A stretch of 64,000 nt of DNA from Sporosarcina sp. D27 (GTDB taxonomy: Bacteria; Bacillota; Bacilli; Bacillales_A; Planococcaceae). The stretch covers positions 62,001-126,000 of the forward strand of contig NZ_AZUC01000014.1 of assembly GCF_000586555.1 (NCBI RefSeq), written 5' to 3'. A program made the position numbers and the translations under genes. The notes under the pieces were generated by a model. That model worked only from the letters and a program-made list of their open reading frames with translations. It did not search any database and was not told where the DNA came from. Positions 35,931-44,856 of this stretch are shown one piece after another. Every line of letters begins with the position of its first letter. Positions within the stretch are counted from its first letter, which is position 1.

Positions 35931-37856
35931 ATGATCATTTATGAATCGACGAAAGAACAATTCGTAGGAGATGTCGTCAATGAGCTCCTTGTGGATCGTC
36001 TTTACAACTCCTATCAACAGAAAATCGGACGGACAAATAAAGCGGAAATTCGATCTTGGGAAAACTCTCTTCAAAAGATGTCTAACGTTATGCAGGATGA
36101 TGAGATACCAAAAAACGCAGCGGTTGCAATCGAGTTTAACATCCCCAATACATCGAAACGAGTGGATTTTTTAATTGCAGGAAATGACGGCGCTCAGGAT
36201 CATGTTGTAATAGTTGAGTTAAAACAATGGGATGAGGTCGAGAAGGTTCCTACGCGCGATGGGGTCGTCCGGTCTTATGTAGGAAAAGGAATGCGCGAAC
36301 TCGTCCATCCATCTTATCAGGCATGGTCTTATGCTGCATTAATTGAGGACTTTAACGAAAACGTCCTGCAACAGGAGATTCAATTGAAGCCTTGCGCTTA
36401 CTTACATAATTACAGAAAAACAGAAAACGATCCGTTAACAGATGTTCACTATGCTCCTCACCTTGAAAAAGCGCCTGTTTTTGCAAAAGGAGAAATCCAA
36501 AAGCTTCGGTCTTTCATTAAAAAGTACATTCGTCTAGGTGATCAAAACCGTTTAATTTATCAAATTGAAAACGGAAGAATACGTCCATCGAAATCTCTTC
36601 AGGACACGTTGAACAACATGCTGAAAGGGAACGAAGAATTCATCATGATTGACGAGCAGAAAGTTTTCTATGAAGAGGCATTCCACTTAGCACTCAACAG
36701 TGTTCGAACTAACACGAAACAGGTCATGATTGTAGAAGGCGGTCCAGGAACAGGGAAATCCGTGCTGGCCATCAATCTTCTTGTCAAATTGATTGATCAG
36801 GAATTAGTGGCGATGTATGTCACTAAAAATGCAGCTCCACGAAATATCTATTCAACCAAGTTGAAAAAGGATTTCAGGAAGTCGCATATCGATAATCTAT
36901 TTAAAGGCTCTGGCAGCTTTACAGAAGCTGAACTCAACGAATTCGATATCTTAATTGTTGATGAAGCTCATAGATTGAACGAGAAATCGGGGATGTTCAA
37001 GAACAAAGGGGAAAATCAAGTCAAAGAATTGATCAAAGGCTCCCATTTCACCATCTTTTTCATCGATGAACACCAAAAAGTAACACTGAGTGATATTGGC
37101 AGCACGGAAACAATCGAAAAATACGCTTCAGAATTCGGTGCAGAAGTTATTACTAGAAAACTCGTTTCTCAGTTCAGATGTGACGGATCAGATGGCTACA
37201 TCTCATGGCTCGATGATGTATTAGAAATTAGAGATACTGCCAATACGAACGATATGGGAATGGACTACGATTTTCGGATTTTTGACGATCCAAACGCCAT
37301 GTTAAATAATATTGAGAAGCTAAATGAAAATAATAACAAATCTCGTATGATGGCGGGCTACTGTTGGGAGTGGCCGAAGCCAAACCGACTCGACGTCGAC
37401 CACTTTGACATCACTCTACCAGAACATGATTTTGGTATCAGTTGGAACATAGAAAACACATGGGCAATCGAAAATTCCTCGGTTCGTGAAGCAGGCTGCA
37501 TTCATACAGCACAAGGACTCGAATTCGATTATGTCGGCGTTATTATAGGTGATGATTTAAGAATGGAAAATGGACAACTAGTCACGGACTTCACCAAAAG
37601 AGCGAAAACCGATCAATCACTAAAGGGAATTAAAAAGATTGCGAAAGAAGACCCGGAGAAGGCTCACGCACTGGCGGATCCAATTATTCGGAATACCTAT
37701 CGGACGCTAATGACTCGGGGGCAGAAGGGGTGCTTTGTATACTGCACGAATCCTGAGCTGCAAGGGTATTTGAAAGAACGATTGGAGATGGTGACGATGT
37801 ACCGGAGGAAGAGGGAGCAGGATTTGTATTTGGTGGATGAGAAGAGGGAGTATTGA
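35931..37856 (+). CDS. Nuclease-helicase fusion of DUF2075 (Schlafen-like) type
   Basis: 641 residues. N-terminal PD-(D/E)xK-like nuclease pattern: RVDFLIAG (Asp79) then VVIVELKQW (Glu96, Lys98). C-terminal superfamily 1-like helicase: Walker A GGPGTGKS at 270-277, DEAH at 344-347, VSQFRCDGSDGY and HTAQGLEFDYVGVI as later motifs, as in DUF2075 proteins. No strong ribosome site before the ATG at 35931. Likely acts on nucleic acids; domain pairing and accessory context suggest, but do not prove, phage defence. Confidence 0.78.
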   Translation: MIIYESTKEQFVGDVVNELLVDRLYNSYQQKIGRTNKAEIRSWENSLQKMSNVMQDDEIPKNAAVAIEFNIPNTSKRVDFLIAGNDGAQDHVVIVELKQWDEVEKVPTRDGVVRSYVGKGMRELVHPSYQAWSYAALIEDFNENVLQQEIQLKPCAYLHNYRKTENDPLTDVHYAPHLEKAPVFAKGEIQKLRSFIKKYIRLGDQNRLIYQIENGRIRPSKSLQDTLNNMLKGNEEFIMIDEQKVFYEEAFHLALNSVRTNTKQVMIVEGGPGTGKSVLAINLLVKLIDQELVAMYVTKNAAPRNIYSTKLKKDFRKSHIDNLFKGSGSFTEAELNEFDILIVDEAHRLNEKSGMFKNKGENQVKELIKGSHFTIFFIDEHQKVTLSDIGSTETIEKYASEFGAEVITRKLVSQFRCDGSDGYISWLDDVLEIRDTANTNDMGMDYDFRIFDDPNAMLNNIEKLNENNNKSRMMAGYCWEWPKPNRLDVDHFDITLPEHDFGISWNIENTWAIENSSVREAGCIHTAQGLEFDYVGVIIGDDLRMENGQLVTDFTKRAKTDQSLKGIKKIAKEDPEKAHALADPIIRNTYRTLMTRGQKGCFVYCTNPELQGYLKERLEMVTMYRRKREQDLYLVDEKREY

Positions 37857-37886
37857 ATTTTTATAGTAGATACCGTTCGTGACTAT

Positions 37887-37951
37887 GTGACTGTGCGCGG
37901 AATTATCGTAAATGTTCAAACAAAAATGAAAGTTTCTTGCACAGGCACCTA
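37887..37951. repeat. Palindromic repeat family 1, copy d
   Basis: GTGACTGTGCGCGG left, AAAGTTTCTTGCACAGGCACC right; lies 30 bases after the helicase stop. Confidence 0.85.
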
Positions 37952-38009
37952 TTACTATACATAAAAATCTCTTACTCAAAGTAAAATAGCAGTTTGAAAG
38001 GAAGTACTC

Positions 38010-38669
38010 ATGAGCTACATTCCAGCGATAATAACAGCATCTGTAGCATTTTTAGCAGCAATAATAGCGCAAGTAGTTAATAATTACTTTGTGATATCTC
38101 GGGATAACAAAAATTATCATAAACAGATTCATAGTAATCTTATATCAAATTACTTAGCCAATATATTAAGGAACATTTACTTGTATAATAAACCTTTTGA
38201 TGAAAAGAACAATATATTTCCTGACCTGCATAATACAATTCTATTAATGGAAAAGGATTTAAAATACTTTAATCCAAAACTACAATCCAGATATTCCATC
38301 TATACCGTAAATAGATTTTTATCTGATGCCAACTCTAATATAGAAAAAAGACTTGAGTTTGAAATAGCATTTTATTTTCTTCAATATGCAAAAGAGATAT
38401 TTATAAAATCTAATATACAAACAGAGGAAGACTTTATAGAAATGCTGAATTATGCAGCGAAAAATTTCGCCTACCTAGCTATATGTACAGAACTTGAGGG
38501 TTATAACATAGCAAAAAATAATCTAATTTCAATAAACCAATTTTCTATTGATGTACTGGAAGTATATACAATTGAGGAATTATCTAATATTATGAATGAC
38601 TATGAAAACCAGTTAGCAGAGATTTTAATTCTACAAGTTGAAAATGAAATAAAATCTGTGCTTGCGTAA
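38010..38669 (+). CDS. Hypothetical membrane-anchored helical protein
   Basis: A 219-residue protein with one N-terminal membrane segment (AIITASVAFLAAIIAQVVNN) and a long helical cytoplasmic part (residues 30-219) rich in Asn, Ile and Lys. No motif recognised. Strikingly AT-rich compared with neighbouring housekeeping genes, suggesting horizontal gain. GAAAGGAAG before the ATG. Confidence 0.6.
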   Translation: MSYIPAIITASVAFLAAIIAQVVNNYFVISRDNKNYHKQIHSNLISNYLANILRNIYLYNKPFDEKNNIFPDLHNTILLMEKDLKYFNPKLQSRYSIYTVNRFLSDANSNIEKRLEFEIAFYFLQYAKEIFIKSNIQTEEDFIEMLNYAAKNFAYLAICTELEGYNIAKNNLISINQFSIDVLEVYTIEELSNIMNDYENQLAEILILQVENEIKSVLA

Positions 38670-39004
38670 AAAACGAAGCCTATTATATAAAATATATTGA
38701 GTTAAACACAAAGAAACCATGGTTTTTAAGTTATAGAGAAGTACAAATCACGAGATGCCATCCACAGATAGATGCCATCTTATGAATTAAGACGATAGCC
38801 TACTACTATTAGAACTTAGTACGGATCTTCGATGAAGAAGTTTGATTTCGTTGCCTATGTACGACACAACTCTGAAACAAATCCGAATAGTATTCGAGTT
38901 GTGTGGTGAATAGGCGAAGCTTCTTATTTTTTAGGTGTCTTGATTTCTTGGAGATGTATAAGTGTGACAACCATATTTATATGAAAAACTGGAGGTTGGA
39001 ATAA
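38670..39004. other. Intergenic region with long cruciform and terminator
   Basis: Mostly the family 2 repeat at 38848-38921 and a following T run (TCTTATTTTTTAGG), plus the leader of the HEPN-motif gene. Confidence 0.5.
38848..38921. repeat. Repeat family 2, full palindrome
   Basis: ACACAACTC (38864-38872) and GAGTTGTGT (38896-38904) pair, and outside them GCCTAT pairs with ATAGGC. With the downstream T run the element can serve as terminator. Confidence 0.75.
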
Positions 39005-40603
39005 ATGCAAGCGAGTGATTATATTAATTGGTGGGAAGGTAATAAAGAAACAGGATTGGAGGATGTTAAGACAACTTTTATAGCCCTCTTCTCTAAAGCA
39101 GAACTTTTACCATCAATTTATCACCCAATTTTATATAAGTATATTAATAATTCACAAATAAAACATTGGAACAAAGAGATTTTTACTTTTTGTAAGGATA
39201 AAATTCAAGAATTTGAGGATCAAGTAGGAATGGAAGTCATGTCTTTGACCTTACTGTCGAATTTCCATCTCATAATCCATGCTTTTCAAAGCATATTAGA
39301 TTTAGAAGAAAGAATTATGATAATGGAAAGGTTTAAAGGTAATGAAGAACTAAAAGCAAAGATTTTCAGTATTAATATTTATAATGATTTACTGAATACA
39401 GCGTTCAGTAACACATTGAAACTATTTATTGAATTTCAAAGTTTAACCGAAGGTAGTAATCTATTTCAAAAGAATTTAACAACACAAATTGAATGTTTAG
39501 CTAGCCCAAAAAAAGGATACCAAAAAGTTACAGATTTAGCAGATTCAAATATTCGAAATGCGATATCTCACGGCGGTGTAAAAGTAAGTGGAACAAAGAT
39601 GTTGTTTTCTTTTACAAAAGGAGCGAAACACTTACAACACGAATCCACGGTATATGACTTCAAAGATTCTATTTTGAAGCTATACGACGGAATAACTGCC
39701 ATTATATTAGCTTGGTTTGGTTATTTATGTGAAAAAAACATTTCTTATAATGAAGTATATGGAAATAACTTTGTTCACAAGGATACCTCGCTTTTTTTTG
39801 AGAGGCTATCTATGTCGACGTTGCATACGACATGTGATAAAATCATTCAACTAGAAGTTGAAAATAAAGAAGAAAAAAGAAATCATGTAAATGTCGAATT
39901 CATAGGCATAGATTTAGATATTGATTCAAGAATTTTTCTTGGGATGTGTGCTGCGGAGAGAATATTTCACCTTAGAAAGTTATCTATAAAAGATACTATT
40001 ATGGTTTCGTTTCAATCTTCTAAAGTTGCAAGCTCTTTTTTTACAATCGATTGTTCTGTAGTTAGTGACTTAACAAATGGCACAATTGATATTGAAAATG
40101 CATGGAAACATGTAGTAGACGGCAAAAATGTATTGATGTTTCCAATCAATGACGAAGATAGAAATGAATTTGAAGATTCTTTTCGTTATTATCCAGATAT
40201 AGAGACTAAGGATTATCGTTTAACAGAAATCGAAGATATTAGTTTAGAAGATAAGAAAAGATTTAAAGCAGTTGCGTATCTTAAAAGAGCAACTAGACCC
40301 CGTCATGTACGAGAAGTGGTTGAGGAAATAATTAATCATATTAAGTCTCTGGAGAACTATGGATTTTCCTCTCACAAAGTAAAGAGAGGGAAAATGGAAG
40401 CAGATATAATTTATTTGGTTCTATATAAAAAAGAGGTTCGTAGGGGAAATGATAGGTCCCTATTTCCAGGAAACAATAATTTTGTTGCACAAATTCAGTA
40501 TGACATTGATATGAAATTTCCAATTCGCAACGGGTTAGTAGACTCTCATCTTAAATGTCGACGTGAAGAAGCGATAGAATATAATTGGAATCCCAATTTT
40601 TAG
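39005..40603 (+). CDS. Large hypothetical protein with HEPN-type RNAISH motif
   Basis: 532 residues, no signal peptide. The segment DSNIRNAISHGGVKVSG carries R184-N-x-x-x-H189, the Rx4-6H motif of HEPN ribonucleases, in a helical context (residues 100-240). The C-terminal half (residues 290-532) is unrecognised (VREVVEEIINHIKSLENYGF). AT-rich like the preceding gene. GGAGG before the ATG. HEPN proteins often kill or arrest infected cells; a defence role is inference. Not assignable to a named system. Confidence 0.6.
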   Translation: MQASDYINWWEGNKETGLEDVKTTFIALFSKAELLPSIYHPILYKYINNSQIKHWNKEIFTFCKDKIQEFEDQVGMEVMSLTLLSNFHLIIHAFQSILDLEERIMIMERFKGNEELKAKIFSINIYNDLLNTAFSNTLKLFIEFQSLTEGSNLFQKNLTTQIECLASPKKGYQKVTDLADSNIRNAISHGGVKVSGTKMLFSFTKGAKHLQHESTVYDFKDSILKLYDGITAIILAWFGYLCEKNISYNEVYGNNFVHKDTSLFFERLSMSTLHTTCDKIIQLEVENKEEKRNHVNVEFIGIDLDIDSRIFLGMCAAERIFHLRKLSIKDTIMVSFQSSKVASSFFTIDCSVVSDLTNGTIDIENAWKHVVDGKNVLMFPINDEDRNEFEDSFRYYPDIETKDYRLTEIEDISLEDKKRFKAVAYLKRATRPRHVREVVEEIINHIKSLENYGFSSHKVKRGKMEADIIYLVLYKKEVRRGNDRSLFPGNNNFVAQIQYDIDMKFPIRNGLVDSHLKCRREEAIEYNWNPNF

Positions 40604-40666
40604 GATTTGTTATAGGGTATGTACCTGGATCACACACAATACATGAACCAATCAGATAATATTTTT

Positions 40667-40774
40667 AAAACCTAAGATAACCGGCTCTATAAAATATATA
40701 GAGCCGGTTTTTAGTTTAGGTATCTGAACCATCCATTATTATATGAGTAAAAGAGGCTAATTAATCAAACTCTT
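40667..40774. repeat. 108-bp direct repeat, left copy (reductase 3' end plus terminator)
   Basis: Identical but for one base to 44749-44856. Its right end contains the last codons and stop of the aldo/keto reductase (minus strand EEFD-stop) with no reductase beyond, so it is a detached duplicate. Confidence 0.93.
40679..40714. terminator. Bidirectional terminator in the left 108-bp repeat
   Basis: AACCGGCTCTATA / TATAGAGCCGGTT, 13-bp perfect stem with TTTTTAG. Confidence 0.9.
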
Positions 40775-40834
40775 GGCAGCGTCAGCCATAAAGTGATCAA
40801 GGAAGCAAAATGTCCGGTGACGATCATTAAATAA
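40772..40834 (+). pseudogene. Universal stress protein, C-terminal remnant
   Basis: The frame LGSVSHKVIKEAKCPVTIIK followed by TAA is the usual end of a UspA-family protein (nucleotide-binding GS and the CPV(L/T)IVK strand). Everything upstream is replaced by the 108-bp repeat, so a deletion or recombination removed most of the gene. Confidence 0.75.
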
Positions 40835-40867
40835 GCGAGAACTCGTATATATATCTTTACTTCAGAA

Positions 40868-40902
40868 AACCCACCAGCAGATTTGCTATTGGGCTTTTTA
40901 GT
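40868..40902 (+). terminator. Terminator of the lost usp gene
   Basis: AACCCACCAGCAG and TGCTATTGGGCT pair imperfectly, then TTTTTAG. Also lies just beyond the end of the convergent DegV gene. Confidence 0.6.
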
Positions 40903-40926
40903 GAGATTTTATGCTGAAGCAGCTAC

Positions 40927-41778
40927 TTACACTTCCAGCCCTGCAATACCAAATCCTCCAGGACCGGAATGCGTTGAGATCATCGCTCCAGCCTCAATCC
41001 ACATACTATTCTCGAATCCTTGTTCCATCGCGACTTCATCGATCCGTTGTTTGATCGTCTCACTGAGTCCAATCGAATAAATGAAATAAATCTGCTGTTT
41101 GTCGATGTTGTATTGCTGTAGATAATCATGAAACAGACTTTCAGTGACCTTCTCCATCTTACCGCGGTATTTCCTAGTCGACATAAGCTTACCGTCAACT
41201 AATTCAATACACGGCTTGATCTTCAGCAACGCCCCGCCAAGATACGCCATATTGCTGACCCGTCCGCCAGCCCGCAGAAAGTCCAAGCTGCCGGGAAGGA
41301 AGGCCAGTCGTGACTTCGGAACCTTAGCCTCAATCATCTCCACCAGACGTACAGGATCGATGTTAGGCTCTTCCTCGAGCAAGGCAGCCGCATACATCAC
41401 AACTGCAGTCAATCCGCCCGTGACGTTCAACGCATCAAGTAAATAAATATCCTTTACATCTTCCGCAGCCGTCAACGCATTCTCATAGGAAACAGACGCT
41501 TTTGATGTATAGCCTATATGAATGATGACGCTTTCAGGAAACTCCGTCCGGATAGTTTTGAAAAACTCCTGGTACTCATGCATATTCGTAGCAGCAGTGG
41601 AAGGGATTTTTTTCGTGCGGTTATAATAATCAAAGATATCTGCTACAGGCAGATGACCGTCCAAATAGTCTTTACCGTCCATGATGACGTGCATCGGTAC
41701 TACATGTATATTGTGGTACTTCGCTAGAGTTTTCGGCAGATCGGCACCGCTTTCGGTTGTTAGAATGATTCTTGCCAT
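40927..41778 (-). CDS. DegV family fatty-acid-binding protein
   Basis: Binds a fatty acid and presents it to fatty acid kinase FakA. 283 residues; family features ILTTESGADLPKTLAKYHNIHVVPMHV at the N-terminus (written here in part), SKASVSYENALTAAE, and GPGGFGIAGLEV at the C-terminus. GGAGGCGAC precedes the ATG at 41778. No fak kinase gene nearby. Confidence 0.93.
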   Translation of the reverse strand: MARIILTTESGADLPKTLAKYHNIHVVPMHVIMDGKDYLDGHLPVADIFDYYNRTKKIPSTAATNMHEYQEFFKTIRTEFPESVIIHIGYTSKASVSYENALTAAEDVKDIYLLDALNVTGGLTAVVMYAAALLEEEPNIDPVRLVEMIEAKVPKSRLAFLPGSLDFLRAGGRVSNMAYLGGALLKIKPCIELVDGKLMSTRKYRGKMEKVTESLFHDYLQQYNIDKQQIYFIYSIGLSETIKQRIDEVAMEQGFENSMWIEAGAMISTHSGPGGFGIAGLEV

Positions 41779-41898
41779 TTTGTGTCGCCTCCAGTTTGTA
41801 TTGTGTGGGTTAGTGTATGTAGTTTCACTATACAGGATATGTGGGAGGGGGATGTTGGATTAATGAAATAAATGAAGTGTTCTCTCGAGTATTAAATA

Positions 41899-41960
41899 CC
41901 GCTGTGTATGAAACATTCATGAATGCTTGAATAAACGCGAAAGTTTGTTACATTGACATC
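41899..41960. repeat. Palindromic repeat family 1, copy e (degraded)
   Basis: GCTGTGTATGAAACATTCAT, GAATGCTTGAATAAACGCGA and AAGTTTGTTACATTGAC keep the family order. Confidence 0.65.
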
Positions 41961-41997
41961 AAACAATTAGCTCGACGAGGTTATTAGGAGTATGGTT

Positions 41998-42026
41998 TTG
42001 CATTGCGGTCAGTGATATGATATAGA
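41998..42026 (+). promoter_or_regulatory. Candidate promoter of the small hydrophobic toxin
   Basis: TTGCAT at 41998-42003 and TATAGA at 42021-42026 with a 17-base spacer. Predicted transcript starts about 50 bases before the small ORF. Confidence 0.6.
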
Positions 42027-42056
42027 CGCAGCGACATATAGCGGATGGGCGGTTGG

Positions 42057-42078
42057 CACTCCCTTGAGAAAGGGGGTG
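42057..42078 (+). promoter_or_regulatory. Hairpin hiding the toxin ribosome site
   Basis: CACTCCCTT pairs with AAGGGGGTG (one G-T) around a GAGA loop; the right arm is the Shine-Dalgarno sequence of the ORF at 42084. Such self-sequestration is common in type I toxin mRNAs. Confidence 0.6.
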
Positions 42079-42083
42079 TTAAT

Positions 42084-42173
42084 ATGGTGACATACGAAGC
42101 AATGAACATGTTATTCCAATTTGGTATGTTCCTCGCAGCAATGGCAACAACCATTGTAGCGATGATTGCTTAA
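42084..42173 (+). CDS. Putative holin-like type I toxin (29 residues)
   Basis: A tiny hydrophobic peptide: MVTYEAMNMLFQFGMF then LAAMATTIVAMIA. The xTYEAxxMLxxFGxF start matches the 'putative holin-like toxin' peptides of Bacilli, which insert in the membrane and are silenced by an antisense RNA overlapping the mRNA end. Alternative start GTG 42087. AAGGGGGTG lies 5 bases upstream, inside a hairpin. Followed by a terminator that can also stop a convergent RNA. Confidence 0.65.
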   Translation: MVTYEAMNMLFQFGMFLAAMATTIVAMIA

Positions 42174-42184
42174 TTCACCAACAG

Positions 42185-42236
42185 AAAAAAGTAACCACCC
42201 ACCGCTAACGACCAAGTAAGCAGGGTGATTACTTTT
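42185..42236. terminator. Shared bidirectional terminator of toxin and antisense RNA
   Basis: AAAAAGTAACCACCC and GGGTGATTACTTTT pair with one mismatch; A run on the left and T run on the right. Confidence 0.75.
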
Positions 42237-42312
42237 AACACCTTTGTTCAACTGGCCAACCGTACTTCATGCGGGTGTCAGCTGCATTGACTGGGTGTTG
42301 ACGCACTCAGTC
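42185..42312 (-). ncRNA. Candidate antisense RNA antitoxin
   Basis: The minus strand has TATACT (complement of 42319-42324) as a -10 box, with no strong -35, then about 128 bases ending in the shared stem at 42185-42236. Layout is like TxpA/RatA, where toxin and antitoxin RNAs overlap at their 3' ends. Inferred from layout only. Confidence 0.4.
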
Positions 42313-42392
42313 CTTTTCAGTATAGCTTTAGTTTAGCACAAATATTCGAAAATAACACCTATCGCTCGTTATTGGGCTATACAATGGAGATG

Positions 42393-42453
42393 CAGGTATA
42401 AGAACTAATCACAAATGTTTAAACAAACACAATAGTTTCGTACATAGGCACCC
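42393..42453. repeat. Palindromic repeat family 1, copy f
   Basis: AGGTATAAGAACTAATCAC, AAATGTTTAAACAAACACAA and AGTTTCGTACATAGGCACC. Outer arms partly decayed. Confidence 0.75.
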
Positions 42454-42499
42454 CTAATCCGAGCAGGTATTATTATTCATACACACGTACGACCCCCCC

Positions 42500-42526
42500 T
42501 TGAAAGTTGAATCTCGCAACTTTCAA
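42500..42526. repeat. Inverted repeat upstream of the PBP gene
   Basis: TTGAAAGTTG and CAACTTTCAA are perfect complements around AATCTCG; a third copy of the arm (CAACTTTCG) follows at 42531. Possible operator or leader hairpin of the PBP gene. Confidence 0.5.
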
Positions 42527-42599
42527 ACAGCAACTTTCGTCAATTGTATGCTGACCATTACGACTAAAACTTCGCAGTAAAAAAAGCAGGAGAATCGAT

Positions 42600-44648
42600 A
42601 TGAAAAGATCCGAATATAAAGAACAACATAAAAAAACAATGAAAAAGAAAAGCAGCCTGAAGAAAAAGATCATTCGTTTCGTATGTTTCGGTGCATTGCT
42701 AGCCGTCCTTTGCGTATTACTTGTACTGAATCTCTTCATCACATTCAGCGATGTCAGTAAACTCGAGGAACCCGCACCCCGATCGACGGTTATTTATGAT
42801 CCGAACGGAGAGGTGATCAGCAAGATTTCGAATTCGAAAATCGAAGGTGTTTCGATCGACCAGATTCCGGACACGCTGATTGACGCTGTCATTTCCGTGG
42901 AAGATCAACGCTTCTACGAACATCACGGTCTAAATTATTTGAGGATGGGGCGCGCCTTAATTGAGAATGCGTTCAAAGGAAAAATCGCCTCAGGCGGCAG
43001 TACGATTACGCAGCAGCTTGCGAAAAATGTGTTTTTGACGCAGGAGCGTACGTACTCTCGTAAGTTCAAGGAGATGATTCTCGCAAAGAAGATTGAACGG
43101 GTGTATTCGAAAGAGGAGATCATGGAACGGTACTTGAACCAAATCTATTTCGGCGACGGGGCATGGGGTGTCCAACGTGCGGCACAGACTTATTTCGGTA
43201 AAGATGTCAGCGAATTGACGTTAAGCGAATCTGCGACACTCGCAGGCGTCATTAAAGCTCCGTCGAATTTATCGCCTACGAAAAACATGGAAAAGTCGGT
43301 GAAGCGGCGCAATCTGGTGTTGTCGCTAATGCTGCGTGAACAGTATATTAGTCAGAAAGAATATGATGAAGCGATAGGCCAGAACCTGGCACTGTCCGAA
43401 TCGACAGTGCCGCATAATGAAGAGCGCTATCCGTATTATATCGATCGTGTAGTAGACGAGGCGGTCAATACGTACCAGTTGACGAAGGATGAAGTACTGT
43501 CCGGCGGATTGCATATTACGACAGAAATCAATCCGGTCGTCCAGAATGCGCTCGAAGACGTGTATGCAGATGACAGAAATTTCCCAGATAGCACCCCGGA
43601 TCAGCTTTTACAGAGTGCCTCTGTTTTCGTAAATCCTAAAACGGGTGGAATCCTCGCGTTAGTCGGTGGGAGAGGAGAGTATACGCAGGGACGCTTCAAC
43701 AATGCGACCGATCTCATCCGGCAGCCTGGATCTGCGCTAAAGCCGCTTGCCGTCTATACTCCGGCACTTGAGAACGGGTACCATATGTCGGATTTGCTTG
43801 AGGATGAACCAATCGATATGGATGGGTACGCTCCGAAAAACATTGACCAGCAATATAGAGGGGAAGTGACCATGTACGAGGCGCTTGCGCAATCGTATAA
43901 TATCCCTCCTGTCTGGCTGTTGGATCAGATCGGCGTTCAAGAGGGCGTGAATGCAGTGGAACGGTTTGGGATTTCGTTGACAAAAAACGACCGTACACTC
44001 GGATTGGCTCTTGGAGGTCTGGACAAAGGAACCTCTCCCTTACAGATGGCGCAAGCGTTTTCCGCGTTTGCGAATGATGGCGTGATGGAGGAAGCTCATG
44101 CGATTACAGAAATTAAAGATTCGGAAGGAAAAGTGCTTGGGAAGTGGCAGGGAGAGTCCGTGCAGGTGACGGATGCGGAAGTTGCAGAGCAAATGACTCA
44201 TATGTTGCAAGGCGCTGTAGAGGAAGGAACTGGAAGAAAAGCACAGATTTCCGGTATGGACGTAGCGGGAAAGACGGGCACCACACAGCTCCCGTTTGAA
44301 GGAGTGAACGGTTCCAAAGATCATTGGTTCGTCGGCTATACACCTGACATTGCCGGTGCGGTCTGGCTCGGGTATGATCAAACAGACGCCGACCATTATT
44401 TAACCTCTACCAGCAGCTTTACCGCACCCCCCATCTTCGCGCAGGTTGTTTCACAATCAGCCAGTGAATTATCTACGAAGAACTTTGATTTGTCGTTAAT
44501 TGATGATGAAATAAAAGAGTTGAATAAGCAGAAGAAAAAGACAAAGAAAGAAAGAGAAAAGAAAGAGGAGAAAAAAGTAAAGGACGAGAAGAGAAAAGAG
44601 TTTTGGAAGGGTATAGAAAAATGGGGACAGAAGTGGTTTAATGACTGA
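42600..44648 (+). CDS. Class A penicillin-binding protein (PBP1A family)
   Basis: Bifunctional peptidoglycan glycosyltransferase and transpeptidase. Short basic cytoplasmic tail, one membrane anchor (residues 28-50), GT51 domain with [10 protein letters not shown] and [12 protein letters not shown], then a transpeptidase domain with SALK (SxxK), SYN (SxN) and KTGTT (KTG). Very basic Lys/Glu C-terminus ([17 protein letters not shown]). 682 residues, GC content visibly higher than the array genes. AGGAG before the ATG. Lies within a segment flanked by 108-bp repeats. Confidence 0.94.
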   Translation: MKRSEYKEQHKKTMKKKSSLKKKIIRFVCFGALLAVLCVLLVLNLFITFSDVSKLEEPAPRSTVIYDPNGEVISKISNSKIEGVSIDQIPDTLIDAVISVEDQRFYEHHGLNYLRMGRALIENAFKGKIASGGSTITQQLAKNVFLTQERTYSRKFKEMILAKKIERVYSKEEIMERYLNQIYFGDGAWGVQRAAQTYFGKDVSELTLSESATLAGVIKAPSNLSPTKNMEKSVKRRNLVLSLMLREQYISQKEYDEAIGQNLALSESTVPHNEERYPYYIDRVVDEAVNTYQLTKDEVLSGGLHITTEINPVVQNALEDVYADDRNFPDSTPDQLLQSASVFVNPKTGGILALVGGRGEYTQGRFNNATDLIRQPGSALKPLAVYTPALENGYHMSDLLEDEPIDMDGYAPKNIDQQYRGEVTMYEALAQSYNIPPVWLLDQIGVQEGVNAVERFGISLTKNDRTLGLALGGLDKGTSPLQMAQAFSAFANDGVMEEAHAITEIKDSEGKVLGKWQGESVQVTDAEVAEQMTHMLQGAVEEGTGRKAQISGMDVAGKTGTTQLPFEGVNGSKDHWFVGYTPDIAGAVWLGYDQTDADHYLTSTSSFTAPPIFAQVVSQSASELSTKNFDLSLIDDEIKELNKQKKKTKKEREKKEEKKVKDEKRKEFWKGIEKWGQKWFND

Positions 44649-44748
44649 AAATAACGTAGCTAGACAACGTATAATTCTGAATAGTGTATGAATTGTATGC
44701 GGTCCAGGTATCGATTAGTGTGGACTACACACAATACTACAGGAACTA

Positions 44749-44856
44749 AAAACCTAAGATAACCGGCTCTATAAAATATATAGAGCCGGTTTTTAATTTA
44801 GGTATCTGAACCATCCATTATTATATGAGTAAAAGAGGCTAATTAATCAAACTCTT
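44749..44856. repeat. 108-bp direct repeat, right copy
   Basis: Native copy, spanning the terminator between PBP and reductase and the last codons of the reductase; one base different from 40667-40774. Confidence 0.93.
44761..44795. terminator. Bidirectional terminator between PBP and reductase genes
   Basis: AACCGGCTCTATA / TATAGAGCCGGTT with TTTTT on one side and AGATT...AAAAC on the other. Confidence 0.9.
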
